Origin: Prochlorococcus sp. AG-418-C09
Lineage (GTDB): Bacteria > Cyanobacteriota > Cyanobacteriia > PCC-6307 > Cyanobiaceae
NCBI GenBank assembly: GCA_003214355.1
Contig: QCLS01000004.1
Coordinates: 1 to 64,000 of the forward strand
Length of the DNA: 64,000 nt
Direction: 5' to 3'
Part shown: positions 17,949-26,605 of the stretch, piece by piece
Layout of the letters: every line of letters starts with the position of its first letter
Numbering within the stretch: position 1 is the first letter of the stretch
Program-made: the position numbers and the translations under genes
The notes under the pieces: model-generated
Database searches by the model: none
Told to the model about the DNA's origin: nothing
Seen by the model: only the letters and a program-made list of their open reading frames with translations

Positions 17949-18836
17949 ATGTCTTTATTCGACTGGTTTGCTGCAAGGCGAAAAGATCAATTCGTAGGAA
18001 AAGTCTCTCAAGAGACTGAAGAAAGTGATGGTCTTTGGGTGAAATGCCCCGAATGTTCTCAAGTTGTATATAGAAAGGATTTAATATCGAACCTTAACGT
18101 ATGCAGTAATTGTGGGCATCATAACCGTATTAACAGTGATGAAAGGATTAGAATAATTTCCGATGAAGGTTCCTTTCAAGAATTTGATGTTGCATTAAGT
18201 CCTACTGATCCACTCGGTTTTAAAGACAGAAGGTCATACTCAGATAGAATAAGAGAAAGCCAGGCCGGGACTGGTTTAAAAGATGGTGTAAGAACAGGTC
18301 TTTGCAGAATTAATTCATTGCCTTTAGCATTAGCAGTTATGGATTTCCGTTTTATGGGGGGATCCATGGGATCAGTTGTTGGTGAGAAAATAACAAGAAT
18401 TATTGAACGTGCTACTCAGGAAAAATATCCACTATTAATTGTATGTGCATCTGGCGGAGCAAGAATGCAAGAAGGGATGTTAAGCCTAATGCAGATGGCT
18501 AAGGTTTCTGGTGCATTAAAGAAGCATAGAGAAGAGAATCTTTTATATTTGCCCCTTCTGACACATCCAACTACTGGAGGGGTTACAGCAAGTTTTGCTA
18601 TGTTGGGAGATTTAATTCTTGCAGAACCAAAAGCATTGATTGGTTTTGCTGGTAGAAGAGTTATTGAGCAAACATTGAGGGAAAAGTTGCCGGATAATTT
18701 TCAAACAGCAGAATATCTTTTGGAACATGGTTTTGTAGACCATATTGTAAATAGAAAGGAACTAAAAAATACTTTGACGAATATACTAAAAATTCATGGG
18801 GTCAAAGAATCATTGTCATGTGAAATCAAACCATGA
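17949..18836 (+). CDS. accD: acetyl-CoA carboxylase carboxyltransferase subunit beta
   Basis: A 295-residue subunit that starts fatty acid synthesis by carboxyl transfer to acetyl-CoA. The N-terminal zinc ribbon CPEC...CSNCGHHNR is at about residues 33-56. The crotonase-fold domain includes [24 protein letters not shown] and [16 protein letters not shown]. Normal length. It overlaps the next gene by four bases. Confidence 0.95.
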   Translation: MSLFDWFAARRKDQFVGKVSQETEESDGLWVKCPECSQVVYRKDLISNLNVCSNCGHHNRINSDERIRIISDEGSFQEFDVALSPTDPLGFKDRRSYSDRIRESQAGTGLKDGVRTGLCRINSLPLALAVMDFRFMGGSMGSVVGEKITRIIERATQEKYPLLIVCASGGARMQEGMLSLMQMAKVSGALKKHREENLLYLPLLTHPTTGGVTASFAMLGDLILAEPKALIGFAGRRVIEQTLREKLPDNFQTAEYLLEHGFVDHIVNRKELKNTLTNILKIHGVKESLSCEIKP

Positions 18837-19216
18837 AGAAATTTATATCAACCATATTTTTAATTATTACTTTTTTTTTGCCTCAAATCACGTCTTTACC
18901 AGTTGATGCAATAGGAAGTGTTAATTGGTTACTAGTAAAAGAGAATCAGTTAGGGAAGGAGTGGTTAGACTTGGGTAGTTTAAAAATCCTGAACGAGAAT
19001 GAGTTAACCGTATTAACAAGATTTTATGAAAATCCAACTAAAGATAAAGATAAAGGAGAAACTTTTCTATATGTAATGAGAATTAATTGTCTTAATAAAG
19101 AGTTTAGAGATATATCAAGAAATGGCATACCCAATTTGAATTCGAAATGGGAAACCTCTAAAAATGACGAACTTATTGAGAGTGTCATTAATGAAAGTTG
19201 TTCAAGGGGGATCTAG
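18833..19216 (+). CDS. exported hypothetical protein, 127 aa
   Basis: Starts with a clear signal peptide ([17 protein letters not shown]). The mature part is short, beta-rich, with two cysteines (in RINCLN and ESCSRG) that may form a disulfide. The ATG overlaps accD's stop (ATGA). No family recognised; conserved-looking small lumenal or periplasmic protein. Confidence 0.68.
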   Translation: MKKFISTIFLIITFFLPQITSLPVDAIGSVNWLLVKENQLGKEWLDLGSLKILNENELTVLTRFYENPTKDKDKGETFLYVMRINCLNKEFRDISRNGIPNLNSKWETSKNDELIESVINESCSRGI

Positions 19217-19218
19217 AA

Positions 19219-20316
19219 ATGAGTACTATAAATAAAAAGATAAAAGTTGCAATTGCTGGTTATGGTTTTGGAAAGAAAGTCCATCTATTAGCATTTAATA
19301 ACTCTGAAGATTTTGAAGTCGTTTCTTTTTTTCATCCTAATAAGGAAAGAAAGAAATTTATAGAAGAAGAGACTGGATTGGAATGCTGCTCTGAGTGGAA
19401 TAAATTAATTGATAGAAACGATATTGAAGCAATAGTAATAGCTACACCTCCAGAATATAGATTTAGATATGCAAAAGAAGCTTTAATACACGGAAAACAT
19501 CTTTTACTTGAGAAACCAGTCTGTTTAAGATGTAATGAGATTGAAGAACTCCAAAGAATTGCTCTAACTAAAAACTTGATTGTCGGTGTAAATTTTGAAT
19601 ATCGAGCTGTACCTCTATTCTTGCAAGCAAAAGAAATAATAGATGAAAACATATTAGGAGAGATATTTTTAATAAAGCTGGATTGGCTAATGAGTAGCCG
19701 AGCCGACCCAAGTAGAGAGTGGAACTGGTATTCATGTTCAAATAAAGGAGGAGGAGTAATTGGTGCAATAGGTACTCATGCCTTTGATATGCTGAGTTGG
19801 TTCTTTGGGGATATAAATGAAGTATCTGGAAAGATATCAACATCAATAAAAGAAAGACCTATCCCTTCAGAGGGGTTATTATCCAAGGTAACTAGCGAAG
19901 ATATTTGCTTAGCAAATATTGGAATAAAGAAATCGGTTGATATTGATATCCCATGCCAGGTCTCATTATCTGCAATATCAAGAAAGGGTAGAGGATTTAG
20001 TTTGGAAATATATGGAAGCAATGGATCATTATTTCTAAAAAGTGAAAATCAACAGGATTATGTTCACGGATTCTCGCTAACTGTTATTGATAATTTAAAT
20101 AAAATAAAATCTATAAACGCCAAAGATGAATTTCTTTTTGAAAAGACATGGACAGATGGACGAGTTGCTCCAGTAAAAAGAATTCATAAATTATGGGGGA
20201 AATGCATTAGGGAACAACGACCTATTATTCCAGGCTTATGCGAGGGGATCCAGAGTCACAAGGTATGTGAAGCAATAATGAAGTCGTCTGAAAGTGGAAT
20301 CAAAGTAAAAATCTAA
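19219..20316 (+). CDS. Gfo/Idh/MocA-family oxidoreductase
   Basis: A 365-residue NAD(P)-dependent dehydrogenase. The N-terminal Rossmann fold shows VAIAGYGFGKKVH, then IVIATPPEYR and LLEKPVC with the conserved EKP lysine. The C-terminal substrate domain includes GGVIGAIGTHAFDML. I place the start at ATG 19219, which has an AAGGGGG ribosome-binding site 7 bases before it; a TTG seven codons upstream would overlap the previous gene and has no such site. Substrate unknown. Confidence 0.87.
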   Translation: MSTINKKIKVAIAGYGFGKKVHLLAFNNSEDFEVVSFFHPNKERKKFIEEETGLECCSEWNKLIDRNDIEAIVIATPPEYRFRYAKEALIHGKHLLLEKPVCLRCNEIEELQRIALTKNLIVGVNFEYRAVPLFLQAKEIIDENILGEIFLIKLDWLMSSRADPSREWNWYSCSNKGGGVIGAIGTHAFDMLSWFFGDINEVSGKISTSIKERPIPSEGLLSKVTSEDICLANIGIKKSVDIDIPCQVSLSAISRKGRGFSLEIYGSNGSLFLKSENQQDYVHGFSLTVIDNLNKIKSINAKDEFLFEKTWTDGRVAPVKRIHKLWGKCIREQRPIIPGLCEGIQSHKVCEAIMKSSESGIKVKI

Positions 20317-20361
20317 GAGTTAACTAAAACCAGTAACATTTTTTACTTGATATCGTAATAG

Positions 20362-20400
20362 ATTGATTTTTAATATTTGCCAAATTCTGGAAAAATCAAT
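20362..20400 (+). promoter_or_regulatory. inverted repeat in the fbaB leader
   Basis: Perfect 10-base arms ATTGATTTTT and AAAAATCAAT, 19 bases apart, with an inner CCA/TGG. It ends 18 bases before the ATG. A similar structure with the same 18-base spacing precedes the next gene, cbbA. Confidence 0.4.
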
Positions 20401-20418
20401 GGATAACAAATTATTATC

Positions 20419-21486
20419 ATGGCAATTAATTACTACGCAAAAGAATTGAAAGAAAATGCAGAACTTCTAGCTTCTAAGGGTAAAGGAATTCTTGCAGTTG
20501 ACGAATCAACAAAGACCGTTGGCAAAAGACTGGCTGGAATAGGGGTTGAGAATTCAGAGGAGAATAGAAAAGCTTATAGAGGTATGCTTTTTACAACAAA
20601 TAATTTAGGAAAATATATTAGCGGAGCTATTTTATTCGAAGAAACACTTTATCAGAATCATACTGATGGTGAATCAATGGTTGATAAATTAAATAAATTA
20701 GGGATAATTCCTGGTATAAAAGTTGATAAAGGTCTTAATCCGCTTCCAGGAGGGAAAAATGTTGAAACGTTCTGTTCCGGATTAGATGGTCTAGTAGAGA
20801 GAGCAGCAAAATATTATGAACAAGGCGCAAGATTCGCAAAGTGGAGAGCAGTCTTACAAATTACATCTGATGGATGTCCATCTGAATTATCTATCAAAGA
20901 AAATGCATGGGGCCTCGCAAGATATGCAAGATCAGTACAGGAATCTGGATTAGTCCCCATAATTGAGCCTGAAATTCTTATGGATGGAGACCACACTATT
21001 GAGAAGACCGCTGAAGTACAGGAGAGAGTTATTAAAGAGGTTTATATGGCTTGCCAAGATAATGGAGTATTACTTGAAGGGACATTATTAAAACCTTCCA
21101 TGACAGTAAATGGTGCAGAATGTAAAGAAAAAGCTGAGCCTCAAAAAGTTGCCGAAATGACTATTAGAACTATGGAAAGATGCGTTCCCTCCTCTGTTCC
21201 TGGAATTGTTTTCTTATCAGGAGGATTGAGTGAAGAGGCTGCTTCAGTATATTTAAACAATATGAATATTATCTATAGGAAGGCATTGTGGAATGTTTCT
21301 TTCTCATATGGGAGAGCTTTACAACATTCTTGTCTAAAAGCATGGAAAGGGAATGATATTGAAGCAGGGCAAAAAGCTCTTATAGCTAGAGCTCAAGCCA
21401 ATTCGGAAGCTTCTAAAGGGGCATATGTAGCTGGATCTCAACCATCATCAGACGAACAATTATTTGTTGCTGGATACACTTATTAA
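20419..21486 (+). CDS. fbaB: class I fructose-bisphosphate aldolase (plant/algal type)
   Basis: A 355-residue Schiff-base aldolase of the eukaryotic/plastid type (GKGILAVDESTKTVGKRL near the N-terminus). The Schiff-base lysine is K225 in EGTLLKPSM. The protein ends in a tyrosine (VAGYTY), as eukaryotic class I enzymes do, where the C-terminal Tyr assists catalysis. It precedes the class II aldolase. A red-algal plastid origin of this gene in marine picocyanobacteria has been proposed in the literature. Confidence 0.95.
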   Translation: MAINYYAKELKENAELLASKGKGILAVDESTKTVGKRLAGIGVENSEENRKAYRGMLFTTNNLGKYISGAILFEETLYQNHTDGESMVDKLNKLGIIPGIKVDKGLNPLPGGKNVETFCSGLDGLVERAAKYYEQGARFAKWRAVLQITSDGCPSELSIKENAWGLARYARSVQESGLVPIIEPEILMDGDHTIEKTAEVQERVIKEVYMACQDNGVLLEGTLLKPSMTVNGAECKEKAEPQKVAEMTIRTMERCVPSSVPGIVFLSGGLSEEAASVYLNNMNIIYRKALWNVSFSYGRALQHSCLKAWKGNDIEAGQKALIARAQANSEASKGAYVAGSQPSSDEQLFVAGYTY

Positions 21487-21603
21487 AAAGAATAAGCACA
21501 AATTAATACACTCGTATAATCAATTATTATCAGTCAATTAGACATTCTGTATATATTAAGACGTGACATTTGTTACCTTCATATACTAAACTCCGTGGAA
21601 CAT

Positions 21604-21625
21604 AGTGCTTAAAAACTTAAGCACT
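21604..21625 (+). promoter_or_regulatory. perfect hairpin in the cbbA leader
   Basis: Arms AGTGCTTAA and TTAAGCACT (9 base pairs) with an AAAC loop. It ends 18 bases before the ATG of cbbA. No T-run follows directly, so it is more likely a leader structure than a terminator. Confidence 0.5.
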
Positions 21626-21643
21626 TATATATTATTTTAAATT

Positions 21644-22717
21644 ATGGCTCTCGTTCCACTAAGACTTTTATTAGATCACGCTGCTGAAAACGGGTATGGT
21701 ATTCCAGCATTCAACGTTAACAACCTAGAACAAGTTCAAGCAATAATGGAGGCTGCTTACGAGACTGATAGTCCTGTAATTCTTCAAGCTTCAAGAGGAG
21801 CAAGAAATTATGCTGGTGAGATTTTTCTTCGTCACCTAATACTAGCTGCAACAGAAACCTATCCTAATATTCCTGTTGTTATGCACCAGGACCATGGTAA
21901 TGAGCCATCAACCTGTTATTCAGCTGCAATTAATGGTTTTACATCCGTAATGATGGATGGTTCTTTGGAAGCTGATGCCAAAACACCCGCTAGTTATGAA
22001 TATAATGTTGCAGTTACAAAAAAAGTAGTAGATTTTGCACATTCAGTTGGAGTAAGTGTTGAAGGAGAACTTGGCTGCTTGGGTTCATTAGAGACCGGTA
22101 AAGGTGAAGCTGAAGACGGTCATGGATTTGAAGGTGAGCTTTCAACAGATATGCTTTTAACTGATCCTGAAGAAGCTGCAGATTTTGTGGCAAAAACAAA
22201 AGTTGATGCTTTAGCTATCGCCATAGGAACAAGTCATGGTGCATATAAATTTACAAGAAAGCCAACAGGAGAGGTTCTTGCTATAAGCAGAATTGCTGAG
22301 ATACATAAAGCCCTTCCTAATACTCACCTAGTAATGCATGGTTCTAGTTCAGTTCCTCAGGAATGGCTGGATATTATTAACAAATATGGTGGAGAAATTC
22401 CACAGACATACGGAGTACCTGTTGAAGAAATTCAAGAAGGTATCAGAAATGGAGTAAGAAAAGTCAATATCGATACAGATAACAGACTTGCATTTACAGC
22501 AGCAGTAAGAGAAGCTGCATTCGCGGACACAGCAAACTTCGACCCAAGACATTTCAATAAACCTGCTAGAAAGTACATGAAGCAAGTTTGTCTTGATAGA
22601 TATAAGCAATTCTGGTGTGAAGGGCAAGCAAGCAAGATCAAACAGAGCAGCACAAATTATTATGCTGATCTTTATGCTAAAGGAAACTTAGATCCAAAAG
22701 TAAAGGCTTCAGTTTAA
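21644..22717 (+). CDS. cbbA: class II fructose-bisphosphate aldolase
   Basis: A 357-residue zinc-dependent aldolase, acting on FBP and probably sedoheptulose-1,7-bisphosphate in the Calvin cycle. The metal motif HQDHG is at 81-85; [10 protein letters not shown] and the later [13 protein letters not shown] and [14 protein letters not shown] are the other landmarks of the type B (Calvin-type) subgroup. It follows the class I gene with 157 bases between, so it has room for its own promoter. An intrinsic terminator lies just downstream. Confidence 0.95.
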   Translation: MALVPLRLLLDHAAENGYGIPAFNVNNLEQVQAIMEAAYETDSPVILQASRGARNYAGEIFLRHLILAATETYPNIPVVMHQDHGNEPSTCYSAAINGFTSVMMDGSLEADAKTPASYEYNVAVTKKVVDFAHSVGVSVEGELGCLGSLETGKGEAEDGHGFEGELSTDMLLTDPEEAADFVAKTKVDALAIAIGTSHGAYKFTRKPTGEVLAISRIAEIHKALPNTHLVMHGSSSVPQEWLDIINKYGGEIPQTYGVPVEEIQEGIRNGVRKVNIDTDNRLAFTAAVREAAFADTANFDPRHFNKPARKYMKQVCLDRYKQFWCEGQASKIKQSSTNYYADLYAKGNLDPKVKASV

Positions 22718-22739
22718 TTCCATAATCAAAAACTTAAAT

Positions 22740-22772
22740 AAAAAGGCCTCCAATCTTTTGGAGGCCTTTTTT
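22740..22772. terminator. bidirectional intrinsic terminator
   Basis: A 14-base-pair perfect stem (GGCCTCCAA/TTGGAGGCC flanked by A-run and T-run) with a 4-base loop. The symmetric A/T tails let it stop both cbbA (+) and purQ (-), whose coding ends flank it. Confidence 0.93.
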
Positions 22773-22773
22773 A

Positions 22774-23436
22774 TTAGGTAATTAAGGACATCAAAGTATG
22801 TAGACCATCTATTCCACCAATAGTTTTATCACAAGCTCGTTCTGGATGAGGCATTAATCCTAAAACGTTTCCCTTTTTGTTAATGATGCCAGCAATATCC
22901 CAAGATGATCCATTTAAATTCTCTAAATATTTTAAAGCTATTAATTCATTATCAACTAATTCCTTGTAGGTATCATTGTCACAATAATATCGTCCCTCAC
23001 CATGCGCAATTGGTAAATTAATGTGATTATTTTCATTATCCTTTATGAACCATCCACCTTTTGATGACGTTATTTCCAAAGGTACGTCTTTGCAAATAAA
23101 GTTTAAATTTTTATTAGCACTTAAAGCTCCTGGTAGAAAACCTGATTCTGTTAGGATTTGAAACCCATTACATATCCCTAAAACTTTTCTTCCACTCTTA
23201 ACAAAGTCATATAGTGAATTAATTAATGGAGAGAATCTTGCAACTGCTCCGCACCTTAAGTAATCTCCATAACTAAATCCTCCAGGCAAGACTATTGCAT
23301 CTATTCCACTCAAATCTGAAGATTCATGCCATATAAACTTTGTTTTAATGTCAAGGCATCCATAAAGAGCCCAATAAACATCCCTATCACAATTAGAACC
23401 AGGGAATACAACAATGCCTACAGTAAATTTATTCAT
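22774..23436 (-). CDS. purQ: phosphoribosylformylglycinamidine synthase, glutaminase subunit
   Basis: A 220-residue class I glutamine amidotransferase supplying ammonia to PurL. The nucleophile is the cysteine in [10 protein letters not shown], and the catalytic His and Glu are in LMPHPERA. It also shows [10 protein letters not shown] and [11 protein letters not shown], typical of PurQ. Its start overlaps the purS stop by eight bases. purL is not in the window. Confidence 0.95.
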   Translation of the reverse strand: MNKFTVGIVVFPGSNCDRDVYWALYGCLDIKTKFIWHESSDLSGIDAIVLPGGFSYGDYLRCGAVARFSPLINSLYDFVKSGRKVLGICNGFQILTESGFLPGALSANKNLNFICKDVPLEITSSKGGWFIKDNENNHINLPIAHGEGRYYCDNDTYKELVDNELIALKYLENLNGSSWDIAGIINKKGNVLGLMPHPERACDKTIGGIDGLHTLMSLIT

Positions 23437-23689
23437 CTATTTTTTTAAATGAATATTCATAGTCTTCAATAACCTTGTTAGCGAATAAACGGTCACATAA
23501 CAACTCAATCTTTCTCTCAATATCTTTTTCTTCGACCCCATTCAAATTGATTTCAATTAATTTGCCAATCCTTAAAGAATTTATACCGTCAACTCCTAAT
23601 TTATTAGCCGCGGATTTAATGGCTTCTCCAGCAGGGTCAAGAACCGAAGGTCTTAGCCGGATAGAGACTTTCACTTCAAATTGATTCAA
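23429..23689 (-). CDS. purS: phosphoribosylformylglycinamidine synthase subunit PurS
   Basis: An 86-residue PurS, the small structural subunit that bridges PurL and PurQ. Shows [19 protein letters not shown] and the [14 protein letters not shown] strand. The family's usual length and its coupling to purQ (8-base overlap) support the call. Confidence 0.94.
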   Translation of the reverse strand: MNQFEVKVSIRLRPSVLDPAGEAIKSAANKLGVDGINSLRIGKLIEINLNGVEEKDIERKIELLCDRLFANKVIEDYEYSFKKIDE

Positions 23690-23767
23690 TTTTAAAATTA
23701 CTTCTAAAGAAACGATAATTGAAAGTCAAAAAAAATTAAACCTTAAATTAATAAACGAATATTTCTT

Positions 23768-23950
23768 TCAAGATTTATTTAAATTTTTAATTATAAAACC
23801 TCTACCAAAGCATGATAAACAAGTCCTTCTTGAATTCTCAGGGGTTTTTAGATTTCCACTGCCACCGCATTTCTCACATAAAGTTCTATTCTCTTGAAGA
23901 ACAAACTGAGGAGAACCATTTCTAAGTATAGAGATTTCTTGTTTTTTCAT
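23768..23950 (-). CDS. small DnaJ-type zinc-finger protein, 60 aa
   Basis: A 60-residue protein with two CxxCxGxG elements, CEKCGGSG (residues 25-32) and CLSCFGRG (about 44-51), as in half of the DnaJ zinc domain and in plastid BSD2-like chaperones. There is no J domain. It is basic at the C-terminus. It sits between purS and the CobW gene, with 78 and 46 bases around it. A protein-folding role is inferred only from the motif. Confidence 0.75.
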   Translation of the reverse strand: MKKQEISILRNGSPQFVLQENRTLCEKCGGSGNLKTPENSRRTCLSCFGRGFIIKNLNKS

Positions 23951-23996
23951 TGATTAGCTAGAAATCTTAGTCGGTATTAAGGCAACTACTATAAAA

Positions 23997-25058
23997 TTAA
24001 TTTATTAATTTTGGAACATTGTAAATATTAAATTTGTCTTTAATTTTTCTAATGAGAATATCAAACGAATCTGTATTGAATCCAATAATAATAAGTTCCA
24101 ATCCACCATTCTTGGGCTTCCAGCAATTTGATGGAGATTCTTCAAACCATGTATTTATTTTTTTACCAACAATTTGAATTTGCAATGGCATGAGTTTACC
24201 AGGTATCCAAACTCTACCTTTGATACGTAAAATATCTAAACCTTCCAAAATAATGGACATTTGATAATCAAAATCTCTTTTATCTAGAAAATATTCATTT
24301 TTTATTGCCTTGGAAAAGACTTCCATATGGTTATGATCATGATCTTCATTAATAAAGCTCTCATAATTATTTTTGATAATGCCACTTTCAAAGACGTAAT
24401 TAAGATTAATTTCTCCATTAAACGATTTAACAATAGGAACATGGGGAGCTACTTTCTTGACCACTTGTTGTTTTATGAATTCAAAATCATGATCTTCTAA
24501 AATATCTGCCCTTGAGACGATAACTAAATCAGAAACCTCAAGTTGCTCTTCAAACAATTCATTAATCGAATAATTATGGTCAATAATATTTGTCTCGTCA
24601 TATTGACTATTAATTTCGTCTAAATTATTAATAGGCCTTCCATCAATCATAGCCTCCCCATTAACAACACCTATGACCATATCAAGATAAATAGAACTTC
24701 TTATTTCTGGCCAATTCAATGCTTGAATTAATGGAATAGGAAGAGCAAGGCCGCTAGTCTCTATTAAAATAAATTCCAACTCAGCATTTGACTTCAGTAG
24801 TAATTTAATAGAAGGTATAAAGTCTTCCTGGACAGTGCAGCATAAGCAACCATTGTTCAATTCCAAAAGACATTGCTCGTTATTAGTGGCGCAATCCGAA
24901 CATCCTCTCAATAGATCTCCATCTATTCCAACATCTCCAAATTCGTTAATTATAATTCCAAATTTCTTTTTGCTTTCTTCAATAAGATATCTTAAAAAGG
25001 TTGTCTTTCCTGAGCCTAAGAAACCGGAAACAACTATTACAGGTATTCTCTTAACCAT
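23997..25058 (-). CDS. CobW/COG0523-family GTPase (metal chaperone)
   Basis: A 353-residue G3E GTPase. The P-loop GFLGSGKTT is at 12-20, and the COG0523 metal motif GCLCCT at 70-75. An extra GCSDC...EQC upstream adds possible ligands. A histidine-rich insert, EDHDHNHME, lies near residue 237. The C-terminal CobW domain carries WIPGKLMPLQIQ. Members load Zn, Co or other metals into client proteins; the metal here is unknown. Its ATG follows the pentapeptide gene's stop without gap. Confidence 0.9.
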   Translation of the reverse strand: MVKRIPVIVVSGFLGSGKTTFLRYLIEESKKKFGIIINEFGDVGIDGDLLRGCSDCATNNEQCLLELNNGCLCCTVQEDFIPSIKLLLKSNAELEFILIETSGLALPIPLIQALNWPEIRSSIYLDMVIGVVNGEAMIDGRPINNLDEINSQYDETNIIDHNYSINELFEEQLEVSDLVIVSRADILEDHDFEFIKQQVVKKVAPHVPIVKSFNGEINLNYVFESGIIKNNYESFINEDHDHNHMEVFSKAIKNEYFLDKRDFDYQMSIILEGLDILRIKGRVWIPGKLMPLQIQIVGKKINTWFEESPSNCWKPKNGGLELIIIGFNTDSFDILIRKIKDKFNIYNVPKLIN

Positions 25059-25574
25059 TTATACGCATCCCAAGCTATATTCTGTACTTTCTCCTGTAGT
25101 TGTATTAACTCCATTGGCAATTTTACATAGATCTTTTTGTTGAATCCTACTTAATACTGCATCTGTAAAATCTGCTCCGTCTATTTTGGCTCCCTCAAAA
25201 ACACTTTCCATTAACAGGGCATTTGTAAAATTTACGTTAGAAAGATCAGCATTGGAAAAATCCGTTGCATACGCTAAAGCATCAGTTAAGTTAGCACCTT
25301 TTAAAGTGGAGTTATTCAGTTTACTGTTGTTGAAGACAGCTCCTTGTAGATTACTTTCACTAAAATCAAAACCAATAAGATTAAACTTAACAAACTCATT
25401 TCCACTTAAATCTTGCCCATGCATATCTTGCTGAAGATCCAAATCCTGTTGATTCCTAATTTCAGGAGGTCTTTTCGCCCATGAAATTCCTACAAAATTA
25501 AATAATATAATTCCAAAAACTAAAATTAAAGTCAATGTTTGTCTTATGAATAAAGAGGAGTTTGATTTTATCAT
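25059..25574 (-). CDS. exported pentapeptide-repeat protein
   Basis: A 171-residue protein with an N-terminal hydrophobic signal (LTLILVFGIILFNFVGISWA) and about ten A(D/N)LxX pentapeptides (for example SNLQGAVFNNSKLNNSTLKG) from residue 65 to 140. The C-terminus has two cysteines (KDLCK, SLGCV) that may cap the helix by a disulfide. Probably thylakoid-lumenal or periplasmic, as for other cyanobacterial members. Its stop abuts the CobW start, so the pair forms one transcription unit. Confidence 0.88.
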   Translation of the reverse strand: MIKSNSSLFIRQTLTLILVFGIILFNFVGISWAKRPPEIRNQQDLDLQQDMHGQDLSGNEFVKFNLIGFDFSESNLQGAVFNNSKLNNSTLKGANLTDALAYATDFSNADLSNVNFTNALLMESVFEGAKIDGADFTDAVLSRIQQKDLCKIANGVNTTTGESTEYSLGCV

Positions 25575-25635
25575 CAGAAAAATGTAGTTTAGAAAGGGTT
25601 ATGAACTTTGATTCTCTTATTTTAGAATAAATTAT

Positions 25636-26241
25636 ATGGCTATGTCATTAAAGGTTATTGTTCCCCCTCATCCATTAATAAAACATTGGCTTTCAATTTT
25701 ACGTGAGAAAAATACTCCAAATATTCTTTATTCAACTGGTTACGAACAAATTGGCAAATGGCTAACTTATGAAGCATTGAGAAACTGGCTACCTTTCAAG
25801 ACCACAGAAATTGATTCCACATATGGTATTACTAAGGGGGAATTTATAGATGCAAATTACCCTATTAGAATAATTGTTCAAACACCTGAAGGACTATTAT
25901 TATGGCAGGGCTCAAGAGAAGTAATTCCTAATGGATCCCTTACATTAGGGGAAATACCATCAGACATTAAAGATAATGAAGGTATTATTTTTTATTCAGA
26001 TATAATTTCGAAAGAAAATAATCCTACAAAAATATTGAGGAAACTAAGTAATCAAGGAGTTAAATCAAATAGAATATTACTCATATCGTGTATTTGTAGT
26101 GACAAAGGCCTAAATGAAGTAGCAAAAGAATTCCCTGAACAAAATATTTATACATCATGTATTGATGAAGAAGAACGTACAAATTTAATAAAACCAGGTA
26201 TTGGAAACCCTATATATCGTCTGAGTACTAAGTTTGGATAA
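25636..26241 (+). CDS. uracil phosphoribosyltransferase-like protein, degenerate active site
   Basis: A 201-residue protein that follows the UPRTase layout: PPHPLIKHWLSILRE at the N-terminus, GKWLTYEALRNWLP, and the C-terminal IYTSCIDEEE...KPGIGNPIYRL. In true Upp the PRPP loop reads DPMLATGGS; the equivalent region here reads FYSDIISKENNP, and the uracil region GLGDAGDR is GIGNPIYR. The fold is therefore probably kept but the PRPP site lost. Expected to be inactive as UPRTase; role unknown. Confidence 0.7.
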   Translation: MAMSLKVIVPPHPLIKHWLSILREKNTPNILYSTGYEQIGKWLTYEALRNWLPFKTTEIDSTYGITKGEFIDANYPIRIIVQTPEGLLLWQGSREVIPNGSLTLGEIPSDIKDNEGIIFYSDIISKENNPTKILRKLSNQGVKSNRILLISCICSDKGLNEVAKEFPEQNIYTSCIDEEERTNLIKPGIGNPIYRLSTKFG

Positions 26242-26250
26242 AAGAAGTAT

Positions 26251-26271
26251 TATATGTATATATATATATAT
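26251..26271. repeat. short (TA)n tract
   Basis: A run of alternating T and A with one G lies in the short gap between the UPRTase-like gene and the next gene. It spans part of the probable leader of the gene that starts at 26291. Confidence 0.6.
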
Positions 26272-26290
26272 TTCTAGATCTGATTACCTA

Positions 26291-26584
26291 ATGACTGAAT
26301 ACAGAGATTCCTCTTCAAATAATTTTTTATCTTTAATAAGTGGAGCTTTCATAGGAGCAGCAGGTCTAGCTTGGTGGTTAATATCTGAAGCAGATAAAAG
26401 AAAAGAGACTAAGAAACAAAGAGCAATGATGTATTCATCAAGAATTCAAGACGGATCAGAAGCTTTTGATTCTGACGATAATCAAAGAAAAGTAAAAAGT
26501 GAAGATAAATTAGAGGAAAAAGTCGAACAATTAAATTCCGCAATTGCTGATGTAAGAAGACAACTTGAAGAGTTGGGTCAATAA
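26291..26584 (+). CDS. small membrane-anchored coiled-coil protein, 97 aa
   Basis: From ATG 26291 (MTEYRDSSS) the product has one hydrophobic segment (SLISGAFIGAAGLAWWLI, about 13-30) followed by a charged region and a C-terminal coiled coil (EDKLEEKVEQLNSAIADVRR). An ATG 19 codons earlier is in frame but translates the TA repeat and overlaps the previous gene, so I reject it. Family not recognised. Confidence 0.7.
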   Translation: MTEYRDSSSNNFLSLISGAFIGAAGLAWWLISEADKRKETKKQRAMMYSSRIQDGSEAFDSDDNQRKVKSEDKLEEKVEQLNSAIADVRRQLEELGQ

Positions 26585-26605
26585 TAATTAAGGTTATCAA
26601 TCAAA

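Noticed and set aside
19198..19218. TTG start of the Gfo/Idh/MocA gene
   Set aside because: It overlaps the previous gene and has no ribosome-binding site, while ATG 19219 has AAGGGGG at good spacing.
26234..26290. Upstream start of the 97-aa membrane protein
   Set aside because: It would translate the TA repeat (IYIYIS) and overlap the preceding gene by 8 bases; the ATG at 26291 is more plausible.
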